The notes below the pieces were generated by a model. It was given only the letters and a program-made list of their open reading frames with translations. It had not been told where the DNA came from and made no database searches. A DNA stretch of 64,000 bases from Corynebacterium minutissimum (GTDB taxonomy: Bacteria; Actinomycetota; Actinomycetes; Mycobacteriales; Mycobacteriaceae), in the NCBI RefSeq assembly GCF_016889765.1, contig NZ_CP069533.1:1054001-1118000 (forward strand), read 5' to 3'. A program made the position numbers and the translations under genes. This document shows positions 8,313-16,843 of this stretch, one piece after another. How positions within the stretch are numbered: the first letter of the stretch is position 1; every line of letters begins with the position of its first letter.

Positions 8313-9536
8313 ATGACTCACCACCGGATTTTTGATCAATCCACCAAACTACAAGACGTTGCTTATGACATTCGCGGCGAGGTTTCCGCGGAGGCCGAAC
8401 GCATGGAGCTCGACGGGCACAACATTCTGAAGCTCAACACCGGCAACCCGGCGGTGTTTGGGTTCGATGCGCCGGATGTCATTATGCGCGACATGATTGC
8501 GGCGCTGCCGACCTCGCAGGGTTATTCCACGTCGAAAGGTATTATCCCGGCGCGGCGCGCGATTGTGACTCGCTACGAGCTGGAAGATTTCCCACCGTTT
8601 GATGTCGATGATGTCTACCTGGGCAATGGTGTTTCAGAGCTCATTTCGATGGTGACGCAGGCGCTGCTTGACGACGGCGACGAGGTTCTCATCCCCGCCC
8701 CCGACTACCCTCTGTGGACCGCAGCGACGTCACTGGCGGGCGGTACGCCGGTGCATTACCTGTGCGATGAGGAGGATGACTGGAACCCGTCAATTGAGGA
8801 TATTCGGGCGAAAGTATCTGAAAAGACCAAAGCCATTGTGGTCATTAATCCAAATAACCCGACGGGTGCGGTGTATTCGCGCGAGACGCTGCAGAAGATT
8901 GTTGATGTGGCGCGGGAGAATAATCTGCTGATTTTGGCCGATGAGATTTATGACCGGATTCTGTATGACGGCGCGAAGCATATTTCGATTGCTTCGCTAG
9001 CGCCGGACTTGCTGACGATTACTTTTAATGGTTTGTCCAAGGCGTATCGCGTGGCCGGCTACCGTGCTGGGTGGATGGTGCTGACCGGCCCGAAGTCCCA
9101 CGCAGCTGGGTTTATCGAGGGCATCGACCTTTTGGCAGGCATGCGCCTGTGTCCGAATGTGCCAGCGCAGCACGCGATTCAGGTGGCGCTGGGCGGGCGG
9201 CAGTCGATTTATGAGCTCACCGCTGAGAATGGTCGTTTGCTCAAGCAGCGCAACATTGCGTACGAGAAGCTCAACGAGATTCCGGGCGTATCCGTGGTGA
9301 AGCCGATGGGGGCGCTGTATTGCTTCCCGCGTCTGGATCCGGAGGTCTACGACATTCACGATGACTCGAAGCTCATGCTCGACATTTTGCGCGCAGAGAA
9401 GATCCTCATGGTGCAGGGCACGGGCTTTAACTGGCCTACCCCGGACCATTTCCGTGTGGTGACGCTGCCGTGGGCATCGCAGCTGGAAAACGCGATTGAG
9501 CGCCTCGGCAATTTCTTAGTGAGTTACCGCCAGTAG
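8313..9536 (+). CDS. alaT: PLP-dependent alanine/valine-type aminotransferase AlaT
   Basis: A 407-residue fold-type I aminotransferase. The Schiff-base lysine is K243 in SKAYRVAGYRAGW; other PLP contacts are NPNNPTGAVY, the DEIYDR loop and the arginine in FRVVTLP near the C-terminus. Family members AlaT and Mtb Rv0337c (aspC) transaminate alanine, pyruvate and glutamate. In C. glutamicum AlaT is the main alanine aminotransferase. Proximity to the Rv0338c-like oxidoreductase matches mycobacterial gene order. It is convergent with the HNH gene, with about 43 bp between stops. Substrate range cannot be fixed from sequence. Confidence 0.88.
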   Translation: MTHHRIFDQSTKLQDVAYDIRGEVSAEAERMELDGHNILKLNTGNPAVFGFDAPDVIMRDMIAALPTSQGYSTSKGIIPARRAIVTRYELEDFPPFDVDDVYLGNGVSELISMVTQALLDDGDEVLIPAPDYPLWTAATSLAGGTPVHYLCDEEDDWNPSIEDIRAKVSEKTKAIVVINPNNPTGAVYSRETLQKIVDVARENNLLILADEIYDRILYDGAKHISIASLAPDLLTITFNGLSKAYRVAGYRAGWMVLTGPKSHAAGFIEGIDLLAGMRLCPNVPAQHAIQVALGGRQSIYELTAENGRLLKQRNIAYEKLNEIPGVSVVKPMGALYCFPRLDPEVYDIHDDSKLMLDILRAEKILMVQGTGFNWPTPDHFRVVTLPWASQLENAIERLGNFLVSYRQ

Positions 9537-9579
9537 CGCGGATTCGACCGAACCTGCGAGAAATGGAGTCGGCGCAAGG

Positions 9580-10887
9580 CTAAGCGCCGCGGGGCGGGTC
9601 TGGTCCAGGCTCGGAGAGGGAAGTTGCGGTGGATTCGGCGGGGCCTGTCGACGAGCGCGGGTAATCACCGCGGCCGGCAGCAGGAGCGGCAGAGCCGGTG
9701 CTGCCAGCGACGCCGGCGGAGACAGTGCGGGCGTTGCGGAGGCGCTGGGAGCGAGGCGCGCGGTGTGGATGGACCGGTTCGCGCGGATCGCGAGGCCCTG
9801 GCGGCTGCCACTTAATGCGCCCGTTCTCCCGCACAATGCGGCCACGGCCGGGCAAGCCGTTGATGGCGTTGTGATATTCGCAGAGTGGGGTGAGGTTCTC
9901 GGGGTTAGTGTCGCCGCCGTTGCGCCACTCGGTGATGTGGTGAATCTGGGCATAGTCCGCTCCACATAGGCAGTCATGCCACGCGCAGATGGGCTGCTCA
10001 CCAATGGCCATGGTGCGCTGTTTGTCGGAGGCGAGGCGCTGGGTTCGGTGCAGTTCGACGGGGCCTTTGACGCGGTCGACGAGCATGACGAGGCCCTCCT
10101 CGGCGAGCTCACGCTCGATGAGTTCCGCGCCGGTGATTTTCGCACCGTTGGAAAGCTGGATAACGATGTCTCCGAGGTCAGGTGCGGGGCCGGAGCTAGC
10201 TGCAGAAGTGGCTGACGCCCCTGCGGTGGTTGACGCGCCGGGGGCAGCAGTCGCGCCGGGAAGGTGGGAATCGGGACGCGGGGTGGCGGGGTCCCCGAGG
10301 CGGCCGAGAATCCGGGCGTACTCGGGAAGCTCCATAACAGCGAAGGTCTGGGCGACGGGGCGGGCGAGGCGTCCCTCGCGAAACGCGGCGGTGAAGGACC
10401 CCACAGGATCGTCCTCGTCGATGTTGTAGCGCAGGTCCTCGATGATGGAAGACGGGGCTGTCACCGTAAGCTTCGACATCTCCTTGCCGCGGCGAATCTT
10501 CACGCCCGGCTTCGGCGCGGGCGGAGGGAGGAGCTCGCGGATGCGAGTGCGGGCATGCCGAGCGACAGCCGCTTCATCGCCTTTGATGCTGCACAGCTCA
10601 ATGCGCAAGTCCCAGGCCTCACGCTGTTTCGTGAGGCGGCGGGCAAAGCGCTCGATAAGCATCAGCGTGGGCAGGTCATGACTATTGGCGCGGGAAGCAT
10701 CGACGGCGCGGGTTTGTTTGCGGGAAAAGGAGGTGTGGGAAAAGTAGACGTCGTAAAGCGCAAGCAAGGACCGCGCCACCGACTCCGGACCCCACGCCCG
10801 GAGCTGGTCAAGGCTGAGGCCCGCAACGGCGGCGACGAGCTCGATGCCTGCCGCCTGGCTGCGAAGATGCGCTTCAACAAGGTTCAT
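9580..10887 (-). CDS. HNH endonuclease / DUF222-like (13E12-type) protein, paralogue 1
   Basis: The start is placed at ATG 10887 rather than GTG 10911 because all three paralogues in this window then have exactly 49 residues up to a shared VYF motif. The 435-residue product has an N-terminal helical DUF222-like region, a Pro/Ala/Ser-rich linker (about 205-235), and a C-terminal HNH module: CAWHDCLCG, then QIHHITEW, NLTPLCEYHN. It also carries a 70-residue Pro/Arg/Ser tail not present in the other two. HNH motifs of this family cleave DNA in other proteins, but no function is established for the 13E12-like group, which is typically multicopy in actinobacteria. Confidence 0.8.
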   Translation of the reverse strand: MNLVEAHLRSQAAGIELVAAVAGLSLDQLRAWGPESVARSLLALYDVYFSHTSFSRKQTRAVDASRANSHDLPTLMLIERFARRLTKQREAWDLRIELCSIKGDEAAVARHARTRIRELLPPPAPKPGVKIRRGKEMSKLTVTAPSSIIEDLRYNIDEDDPVGSFTAAFREGRLARPVAQTFAVMELPEYARILGRLGDPATPRPDSHLPGATAAPGASTTAGASATSAASSGPAPDLGDIVIQLSNGAKITGAELIERELAEEGLVMLVDRVKGPVELHRTQRLASDKQRTMAIGEQPICAWHDCLCGADYAQIHHITEWRNGGDTNPENLTPLCEYHNAINGLPGRGRIVRENGRIKWQPPGPRDPREPVHPHRAPRSQRLRNARTVSAGVAGSTGSAAPAAGRGDYPRSSTGPAESTATSLSEPGPDPPRGA

Positions 10888-11007
10888 GCCAACGACGCTA
10901 TTGGGTGCCACGAGAGTTCACAATGGTTCAAGAAAAACCTGTGGACAACTTGTTGACCGCGTCAGCATAAGTTTTCATTCTTATGGCAATCGTTCACAAT
11001 AGTAGGC
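10888..11007. promoter_or_regulatory. Divergent promoter region, HNH 1 / YibE-F
   Basis: A 120-bp AT-richer gap between divergent genes. CACAAT at 10995-11000 sits 7 nt before ATG 11008 and is a weak -10 candidate for the YibE/F gene. No clear element for the HNH gene was found. Confidence 0.35.
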
Positions 11008-12234
11008 ATGACTAGCCTAAGCCCTTGGCGGACGGGACTTCTCGGATTCTTGGCAGTGGCAGCGCTCGCAACGGTGGCTGGCCTGCTTATACTCCGCCCC
11101 ACCAGTGCACTAATGGAGCACACCAGCCCCGACTTCGCGTCGACGTACGCTCTCAACCAGCCGCAAGTTGAAGGTACGGTCACGACTGTGGATAACCACT
11201 TATGCAGCGACCCACACACGGGCAAAGCTTTCGACGAGGCACCGCTTATCCCCGCCTCAGGCGATGACACGTCCTGCACGCGCGTTCTCCTTGACCTCAC
11301 GTCCGGCGACGACCAAGGCCGCTTAACGCAGCTCGTATTTTATGGGGTGGCGGGCGACCCCACGCTGAATCCCGGCGACGAGGTCATGCTCTCGCGCTCA
11401 GCGGACGGAACGTACGCCTTCGCCGACTATCGACGCGGCGGAAACCTCGCGTTGTGGGCCATCATCTCAGCACTCATCATCGTGGGCTTTGCCGCGTGGC
11501 ATGGCCTGCGCGCGCTGGTGGGTTTGGGGATTAGCCTGGCTATCGTCCTGTTTTATCTGGTGCCTTCGCTAGTGGAAGGGCACGCGCCGCTGCCGCTGGC
11601 GATGGTGGCCTGCGCCGCGATCATCTTCCTCGTCGTACCACTCGTCCACGGAGTGAATTGGAAATCCGCCTCAGCGCTGGGTGGCGTCTTGGTGGCGTTG
11701 GGGGTTGCGGGGGCGCTGGGGTGGGCGTCGATAAGCAGCACGGCGTTGACCGGCGCCAGCTCGGAAGACAACCTCAAGTTACTGCTCTACATGCCCGGGG
11801 TGCCCGTCGTCGGCGTGCTGTTGTGCGGGTTCATTGTGGGCGCACTGGGCAGCCTTAACGACATCGCAGTGGCGCAGGCCTCGACCGTGCGGGAGCTGCA
11901 CGCCGCCGACCCTTCGGCGGGCCCCGGAAAGCTATTTGCATCAGCAATGAAGGTGGGACGCGACCACATCGCGTCCATGGTCTACACCATCGTGCTGACC
12001 TACACCGGTGCCACGCTGCCGCTGCTCATTCTTATTGCGGCGGCGCAGCGCCCAGCGGGTCAGATTCTCTCCAGCGACCTCGTGGCGACGGAGGTCATGC
12101 GCTCGCTACTCGGTGCCATGGCCTTGACCCTCGCGGTGCCACTGACCACGGCAATTGCGGCGTTTACGATGCCGGAAGGACGCGCCCCAGGGCGTCGACA
12201 GTCCAGCCGGCGGCACGCCAAGCATCGACGTTGA
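11008..12234 (+). CDS. YibE/F family membrane protein
   Basis: A 408-residue protein with one N-terminal hydrophobic segment (about 10-27), an extracytoplasmic domain of about 110 residues, then seven to eight membrane segments from residue 148 on, as in the YibE/F family. GRYRRGGN-like, WHGLRALVGLGISL and GALGSLNDIAVAQ are typical of this family. Function is unknown; a transporter role has been suggested for relatives. Its last 71 bp overlap, tail to tail, the end of the UDP-glucose dehydrogenase gene; the overlapping part encodes only a basic tail rich in Arg, Ser and His. Confidence 0.82.
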   Translation: MTSLSPWRTGLLGFLAVAALATVAGLLILRPTSALMEHTSPDFASTYALNQPQVEGTVTTVDNHLCSDPHTGKAFDEAPLIPASGDDTSCTRVLLDLTSGDDQGRLTQLVFYGVAGDPTLNPGDEVMLSRSADGTYAFADYRRGGNLALWAIISALIIVGFAAWHGLRALVGLGISLAIVLFYLVPSLVEGHAPLPLAMVACAAIIFLVVPLVHGVNWKSASALGGVLVALGVAGALGWASISSTALTGASSEDNLKLLLYMPGVPVVGVLLCGFIVGALGSLNDIAVAQASTVRELHAADPSAGPGKLFASAMKVGRDHIASMVYTIVLTYTGATLPLLILIAAAQRPAGQILSSDLVATEVMRSLLGAMALTLAVPLTTAIAAFTMPEGRAPGRRQSSRRHAKHRR

Positions 12235-13510
12235 GCACATTACGGCCGTCAATGATGTGGCGGCGGGCAACAAGCTCGCCGGCGACGGCCGGGTCCAAAT
12301 CGCGGAACTCCTGCCACTCGGTGGCCAGGATGACGAGCTCGGAGTCCTTGAGGGCGGCGTCGGCAGTCGGCGCGTAGTTGAGGGTCGGGAACACCTTCTT
12401 GGCGTTCTCCATGCCCTGCGGGTCGAAGACCGTCACGGCAGCGCCGGCGAGGGAGAGCGAACCTGCGACGGACAGCGCCGGCGAATCGCGGACGTCGTCG
12501 GAGTTCGGCTTGAAGGCAGCGCCCAGGACGGTCACGCGGTGTCCTAGAAGAGAGCCGTCGAAGGCCTGCTTAGCCAGGTCCACGACGCGGTCGCGGCGGC
12601 GCATGTTGATGGCGTCGACCTCGCGCAGGAAGGTCAGCGCCTGGTCCGCGCCGAGCTCACCAGCACGCGCCATGAATGCGCGGATGTCCTTGGGCAGGCA
12701 GCCGCCGCCGAAACCCAGGCCGGCGCCGAGGAATTTGCGGCCGATGCGCTCGTCGTGTCCGATGGCGTCGGCAAGCTTGACGACGTCCGCCCCCGCAATC
12801 TCGCAGATTTCAGACACGGCGTTGATGAAGGAAATCTTGGTGGCCAAGAAGGCGTTGGCGGAGACTTTGACCAGCTCGGCGGTCTGCAGGTCCGTGACGA
12901 TGAACGGGGTATTCTGCGCCAGCGGCTGGGCATAGACCTCGCGGGCGACCTCTTCGGCTCGACTCTCACCGCCGGCGAGCCCTGCCTCGCCGACGCCGAG
13001 GACGATGCGGTCTGGGGTGATGGTGTCCTTGACAGCGTAGCCCTCGCGCAGGAACTCCGGGTTCCAGGCGATTTCCACGCTGGTGCCCTCCGGGGCAAGC
13101 TCATCGGCCATCTGCTGCAGATCCGCCGCGGTGCCCACCGGGACGGTGGACTTGCCGAAGATGATGTGCTCGCCCTTCAAGCGCGGCACGAGCTCCGTGA
13201 TGACGGACTTCACGTATGTCAGGTCCGCGGCATAGGAACCGTGGGCCTGCGGCGTGCCGACGCCGAGGAAGTGCACGTTCGCGAACTCTGCGGCATCGTC
13301 ATAGCTGGTGGAAAAATCCAAGCGGCCGGCCTCGATGTTGCGCTCGAGGACCTCCGGCAGGCCAGGCTCATAGAACGGCACGCGGCTGTTCTTGAGAGCC
13401 TCAATCTTGTTTACATCAACATCTACGCCGAGTACCTCGTGGCCGAGCTCCGCCATACAGGCGGCGTGTGTCGCACCTAGGTAGCCGGTACCAATAACAG
13501 TCATACGCAT
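12164..13510 (-). CDS. udgA: UDP-glucose 6-dehydrogenase
   Basis: A 448-residue UDP-glucose/GDP-mannose dehydrogenase, oxidising UDP-glucose to UDP-glucuronate with two NAD+. The N-terminal Rossmann motif is GTGYLGATHA (residues 7-16); the catalytic cysteine is C271 in GGGCLPKD and the conserved lysine is K215. The C-terminal UDP-binding domain contains GAAFKPNSDDVRDSPA. Start ATG 13510 has TAAAAT 8 nt upstream, consistent with a leaderless message. It lies next to dcd as in M. tuberculosis (Rv0322/Rv0321). UDP-glucuronate may feed glycolipid or capsular synthesis; the end product is unknown. Confidence 0.9.
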   Translation of the reverse strand: MRMTVIGTGYLGATHAACMAELGHEVLGVDVDVNKIEALKNSRVPFYEPGLPEVLERNIEAGRLDFSTSYDDAAEFANVHFLGVGTPQAHGSYAADLTYVKSVITELVPRLKGEHIIFGKSTVPVGTAADLQQMADELAPEGTSVEIAWNPEFLREGYAVKDTITPDRIVLGVGEAGLAGGESRAEEVAREVYAQPLAQNTPFIVTDLQTAELVKVSANAFLATKISFINAVSEICEIAGADVVKLADAIGHDERIGRKFLGAGLGFGGGCLPKDIRAFMARAGELGADQALTFLREVDAINMRRRDRVVDLAKQAFDGSLLGHRVTVLGAAFKPNSDDVRDSPALSVAGSLSLAGAAVTVFDPQGMENAKKVFPTLNYAPTADAALKDSELVILATEWQEFRDLDPAVAGELVARRHIIDGRNVLNVDAWRAAGWTVDALGRVLPAS

Positions 13511-13518
13511 AACCGGCT

Positions 13519-13524
13519 ATTTTA
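13519..13524 (-). promoter_or_regulatory. -10 hexamer TAAAAT for udgA
   Basis: TAAAAT on the minus strand ends 8 nt before the ATG at 13510; leaderless spacing. Confidence 0.55.
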
Positions 13525-13564
13525 GGCGCAGTGGTGTCGGCTTGCCTGACGCGGGTAGAAAAGT

Positions 13565-14137
13565 TTAACGGAAGTTCAGATAGGACTTCGACGGCGTCGG
13601 CCCGCGCTGGCCCTGGTACTTCGAGCCGAGCACGCCGGAACCGTACGGCGCCTCCGCCGGCGAGGACATCTTAAAGATGGCCAGCTGCCCCACCTTCATT
13701 CCCGGCCACAGGGTAATGGGCAGGTTCGCGGTGTTGGATAGCTCCAGCGTGATGTGTCCAGAAAAGCCCGGATCGATAAACCCGGCCGTGGAGTGCGTCA
13801 GCAACCCCAAGCGCCCCAGGGAGGACTTGCCCTCCAAGCGGCCCGCTAGGTTGGCCGGCAGGGTGAACTTTTCCAAGGTGGCACCCAGCACGAACTCGCC
13901 TGGGTGCAGGACGAAGGCATCGCCCTCGGCCACCTCCACCTCGCTGGTGAGGTCCGGCATCTCTTCCTTCGGGTCAATGTGCGTATAGCGCGAGTTATTG
14001 AACACGCGGAAGAACTTGTCGAGGCGCACGTCGATGGAGGACGGCTGGACCATCTCGGCGTCGTAAGGCTCGATGCTCAAAGCATCAGGACCTTCAGAGG
14101 CGATGGCGGCACGAATGTCACGATCAGAAAGAAGCAC
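13565..14137 (-). CDS. dcd: dCTP deaminase (likely bifunctional dCTP deaminase/dUTPase)
   Basis: A 190-residue protein beginning with GTG 14137 (LLSDRDIRAAI), supported by TAGACT 7 nt upstream; the earlier frame start is not used. Family motifs include SSIDVRLD, EFVLGATLE, GKSSLGRLGLLTHSTAGFIDPG and the C-terminal YQGQRGPT region. It deaminates dCTP and, in the M. tuberculosis homologue Rv0321, also hydrolyses dUTP to give dUMP for thymidylate synthesis. Whether this copy is bifunctional is inferred from the mycobacterial relative. Cytoplasmic homotrimer in known structures. Confidence 0.92.
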   Translation of the reverse strand: MLLSDRDIRAAIASEGPDALSIEPYDAEMVQPSSIDVRLDKFFRVFNNSRYTHIDPKEEMPDLTSEVEVAEGDAFVLHPGEFVLGATLEKFTLPANLAGRLEGKSSLGRLGLLTHSTAGFIDPGFSGHITLELSNTANLPITLWPGMKVGQLAIFKMSSPAEAPYGSGVLGSKYQGQRGPTPSKSYLNFR

Positions 14138-14144
14138 GGCTATC

Positions 14145-14150
14145 AGTCTA
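14145..14150 (-). promoter_or_regulatory. -10 hexamer TAGACT for dcd
   Basis: TAGACT on the minus strand is followed by 7 nt and GTG 14137; this decides the start. Confidence 0.6.
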
Positions 14151-14227
14151 CGCGGCCACAGCCCCACTCCCCTCCTACAGGGCCGTTTGCGAGCGCGCGC
14201 TACAGCAGTGCTAAGCTTTTATGAGTG

Positions 14228-14233
14228 CATAAT
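14228..14233 (+). promoter_or_regulatory. Candidate -10 (CATAAT) for tRNA-Gly
   Basis: CATAAT lies 9 nt before the mature tRNA 5' end. No clear -35 was found. Confidence 0.4.
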
Positions 14234-14242
14234 CTGCATTGT

Positions 14243-14316
14243 GCCGACGTAGTTTAATGGTAGAACTGCAGCTTCCCAAGCTGCTGGCGCGGGTTCGATT
14301 CCCGTCGTCGGCTCCA
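14243..14316 (+). tRNA. tRNA-Gly (anticodon CCC), CCA encoded
   Basis: Acceptor stem GCCGACG (14243-14249) pairs with CGTCGGC (14306-14312), followed by T and an encoded CCA. The anticodon stem GCAGC/GCTGC encloses the loop TTCCCAA, giving anticodon CCC. The T arm is GCGGG-TTCGATT-CCCGT. A Rho-independent terminator follows. Two AT-richer genes without recognised function lie directly downstream, a common position for acquired DNA. Confidence 0.95.
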
Positions 14317-14324
14317 CTTATTCA

Positions 14325-14344
14325 CCCAGCTCAGGCTGGGTTTT
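14325..14344 (+). terminator. Rho-independent terminator of tRNA-Gly
   Basis: Stem CCCAGC/GCTGGG with a TCAG loop, followed by TTTT, starting 8 nt after the encoded CCA. Confidence 0.85.
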
Positions 14345-14408
14345 CTTAGCTCCACCGCACGTGTCCACTGTTGCGTCTATGCTTAGAGCCACGAGGAAAG
14401 GAGTCACA

Positions 14409-14597
14409 GTGTCCGCACCTATTTTCACCCCACGCACTACCGCCGAACTCTGCTTGGAACGCGCACAGCTCCTTCAGGATTTGAGCCCGCGCACTATCGA
14501 TGAGCTTTACGCGTTGCGCGCTATCGACGAAATCACCATTGCGGACGAGGACATTCTCAACCGCTACGAAGCCCTCTCATTCGTTATTGGAGATTAG
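14409..14597 (+). CDS. Small protein of unknown function, first of an AT-richer pair
   Basis: Start GTG 14409 is chosen because GGAAAGGAG lies at the right distance upstream; a longer frame from 14361 has no such signal. The 62-residue product is acidic and helical in appearance (RTTAELCLERAQLLQDL, RTIDELYALRAIDE, ILNRYEAL). It has no recognised motif. The second gene starts 9 nt after its stop, suggesting one transcript. Base composition is clearly lower in G+C than the neighbouring dcd and ABC genes. A small regulatory or antitoxin-like partner is possible but unproven. Confidence 0.6.
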   Translation: MSAPIFTPRTTAELCLERAQLLQDLSPRTIDELYALRAIDEITIADEDILNRYEALSFVIGD

Positions 14598-14606
14598 CTC
14601 TGAGAT

Positions 14607-15071
14607 ATGGATGCAGACCGTCTAGCTGAATTAGCTAACACGTTCGCTTCCAGAGCCACAAAACTTTTAGATGATTGCCTGCCCGGACCAACCGTCATCA
14701 CAGGCGAGGCCTTTAACTCTGAGCTCAAGAGGTTCAGTTTTCAACTGTCGAAACCACTGCAGGCACAAACCTCAAATGCTAAACCCGCACTGCTCGAAGC
14801 ATCTTACGCAATGTGCGAGAACAGCTCAGGCGAGCATCTGGCTGTAGCATCAAGCAGCTTTAAGATTTGTTACCGCCAATCAAAAAAGCGGCCTCCTATC
14901 GTCCGCTTTGAATACGAACGGGACGCACTTAATAAACCCGTTTCCCATTTCCATTTTCATTCTGACTCCGTTGCTCTTGGACTTTTACTGGCTTCAACTG
15001 GGCAGAAGGACAAGGCTTTCCAGATGAGGATGGAAATAGCCCGAAAGCAAACCTTGCCGAACGGTAACTAG
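14607..15071 (+). CDS. Protein of unknown function, second of an AT-richer pair
   Basis: A 154-residue product. The middle has SSFKICYRQSKKRPPIVRFE, then SHFHFHSDS, a His-rich beta hairpin that resembles, from memory only, an uncharacterised actinobacterial family usually encoded beside a small helix-turn-helix protein. No signal peptide or membrane segment is seen. It uses codons such as TTA, AGA-poor but A/T-ending forms more than its neighbours, consistent with acquisition next to tRNA-Gly. Its stop overlaps by 4 bp, tail to tail, the end of the ABC transporter gene. Function unknown. Confidence 0.6.
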   Translation: MDADRLAELANTFASRATKLLDDCLPGPTVITGEAFNSELKRFSFQLSKPLQAQTSNAKPALLEASYAMCENSSGEHLAVASSSFKICYRQSKKRPPIVRFEYERDALNKPVSHFHFHSDSVALGLLLASTGQKDKAFQMRMEIARKQTLPNGN

Positions 15072-16840
15072 GCGTCGGAGGCGGCGCGAAGGAGCGCGGC
15101 GTAGGCGCCCTCGCGGGCGAGGAGCTCGGTGTGAGTGCCGCGCTCGACCACGCGGCCGGCATCGAGGACGATGATCTGGTCAGCGTCGTAAATCGTGGAT
15201 AGTCGGTGCGCGATGACCACACGGGTCGCGTCCGCACCGAAGACAGCCTCCTGAATAGCGCGCTCGGTTTCGTTGTCGAGGGCGGAGGTGGCCTCATCGA
15301 GGATGAGGACCTGCGGGCGGCGCAGCAGCGTGCGGGCCAGGGAGAGGCGCTGTTGCTCACCACCGGAGAAGCGGTAGCCGCGCGAGCCGACGAGGGTATC
15401 GAGGCCGTCGGGAAGCTCTTTGACCACGTCGGCCACACGCGCCGCATTCAGGGCCTTCCACATGTCCTCCTCCGTGGCATCGGGTTGTGCGAAGAGGAGG
15501 TTCTCGCGCACGGTGCCGTGAATCAGATAGGTCTCCTGGGAGACCACGCCGATGACCGCCGAGCGTTGATCGGCAGGAATGTCGCGCAAGTCGACTCCAC
15601 CTAAGAGCACGGAGCCTTCGGTCGGATCCGCCAAACGCGCCAGAAGCGCGGCCACCGTGGACTTGCCGGAACCGGTATGCCCCACCAGGGCCGTGGTGGT
15701 GTGGGCCGGGATGGAAAGGGAGACGTCGGAAAGCGCGTCGGTGTCAGTGCCGGGGTAGCGGTAGGAAACGTGCTGGAGGGTGAGGGAGGCGTCGGCAAGC
15801 TGGGCGGGCTGGGTGGCTTCTGTGAGTTCGGGCTCCAGGTCCAGGTACTCGAAGATGCGGCTAAACAACGCCATCGACGCCACCCACTGCGCGCCCACGT
15901 TGAGCAGGCCAGTGATGGGGCGGAAAATCTGGGTCTGCAGGGTAGAAAAGGCGATGAGCGTGCCAATCGTAATCCCCGGGCGCAGGCCGGCAACCAGGTA
16001 AATCAGCGCCGGCATCACGCCGAAGATGATTTGGGTCAGCGCCATGCGCCAGCGCCCGGCCAGCTGAGACTCCAGCTCCAGTCGGATGAGGGAGCGGGAG
16101 GTTTTCTCAAACGCGCCATAGACGCGATCCTGCGCTCCCAACGTGGTGGCCAGGCGCATGCCGGAGACGGACAGGTTCTCCGAAATGGTCTGTTGCAGTG
16201 TTGCCTGCGCGCGGCTGTTTTTCTCCATGAGGCTGCGGCGCAGCACGGCGGCGCGGCGCGTGAGCCACACGGCGGGAGGCAACACCAGAAGGGACAGCAA
16301 CGAGAGGGTCGGCGAGAGCGCCACCATCGCCACCAGCGTGGCCACCGTCATGGTGAGGTTACTGGCCACGGACGTCGCGGTGGTGGTCACCATGCCGCGC
16401 ATCGCCGCGATGTCGTTAGTCAAACGGGATTGGATTTCGCCGCCGCGGTTAGTGGTGAAGAACTGCAGCGATTGGCGCTGCAGGTTGGCAAAGACCTGCG
16501 TGCGCAGCTCGTGCATGATGGTGTGCCCCACCCGCGCGGATAAAAAGGACTGGATAACGCCGATGGCCTGGGAGACTACGGTAATGGCCAGCATGCCGCC
16601 GACGAGCCACAGAAGCAGCGAGGTGTCGTGCCGTGGAATGGCCTCATCCACGGTGCGGCGCACGAGGAACGGCTGCACCACCGTAAGCCCCGAAGTCGCC
16701 ACGATGAGCGCAAGCACAAGCAGCAGCGTGCCGCGGTGCGGAGCAAAGAGACCTGCCACGCGGCCAAACTTCACTGGGTGCTGGGCCAGCTGATCGACGT
16801 CCGCGGGGTCCTTCACCGCGGTATGCATCGGCCGCGTCAT
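15068..16840 (-). CDS. ABC exporter, fused permease/ATPase
   Basis: A 590-residue type-1 ABC exporter. Six hydrophobic segments span about residues 35-320; the nucleotide-binding domain follows with Walker A GHTGSGKST, signature FSGGEQQRLS, Walker B VLILDEATSALD and H-loop IAHRLS. All ATPase motifs are canonical, so it can act as a homodimer. Substrate is unknown; multidrug or lipid exporters share this layout. Start ATG 16840 lies 4 nt after the stop of the VanW gene, so the two are probably co-transcribed. Confidence 0.9.
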   Translation of the reverse strand: MTRPMHTAVKDPADVDQLAQHPVKFGRVAGLFAPHRGTLLLVLALIVATSGLTVVQPFLVRRTVDEAIPRHDTSLLLWLVGGMLAITVVSQAIGVIQSFLSARVGHTIMHELRTQVFANLQRQSLQFFTTNRGGEIQSRLTNDIAAMRGMVTTTATSVASNLTMTVATLVAMVALSPTLSLLSLLVLPPAVWLTRRAAVLRRSLMEKNSRAQATLQQTISENLSVSGMRLATTLGAQDRVYGAFEKTSRSLIRLELESQLAGRWRMALTQIIFGVMPALIYLVAGLRPGITIGTLIAFSTLQTQIFRPITGLLNVGAQWVASMALFSRIFEYLDLEPELTEATQPAQLADASLTLQHVSYRYPGTDTDALSDVSLSIPAHTTTALVGHTGSGKSTVAALLARLADPTEGSVLLGGVDLRDIPADQRSAVIGVVSQETYLIHGTVRENLLFAQPDATEEDMWKALNAARVADVVKELPDGLDTLVGSRGYRFSGGEQQRLSLARTLLRRPQVLILDEATSALDNETERAIQEAVFGADATRVVIAHRLSTIYDADQIIVLDAGRVVERGTHTELLAREGAYAALLRAASDA

Positions 16841-16843
16841 AGT

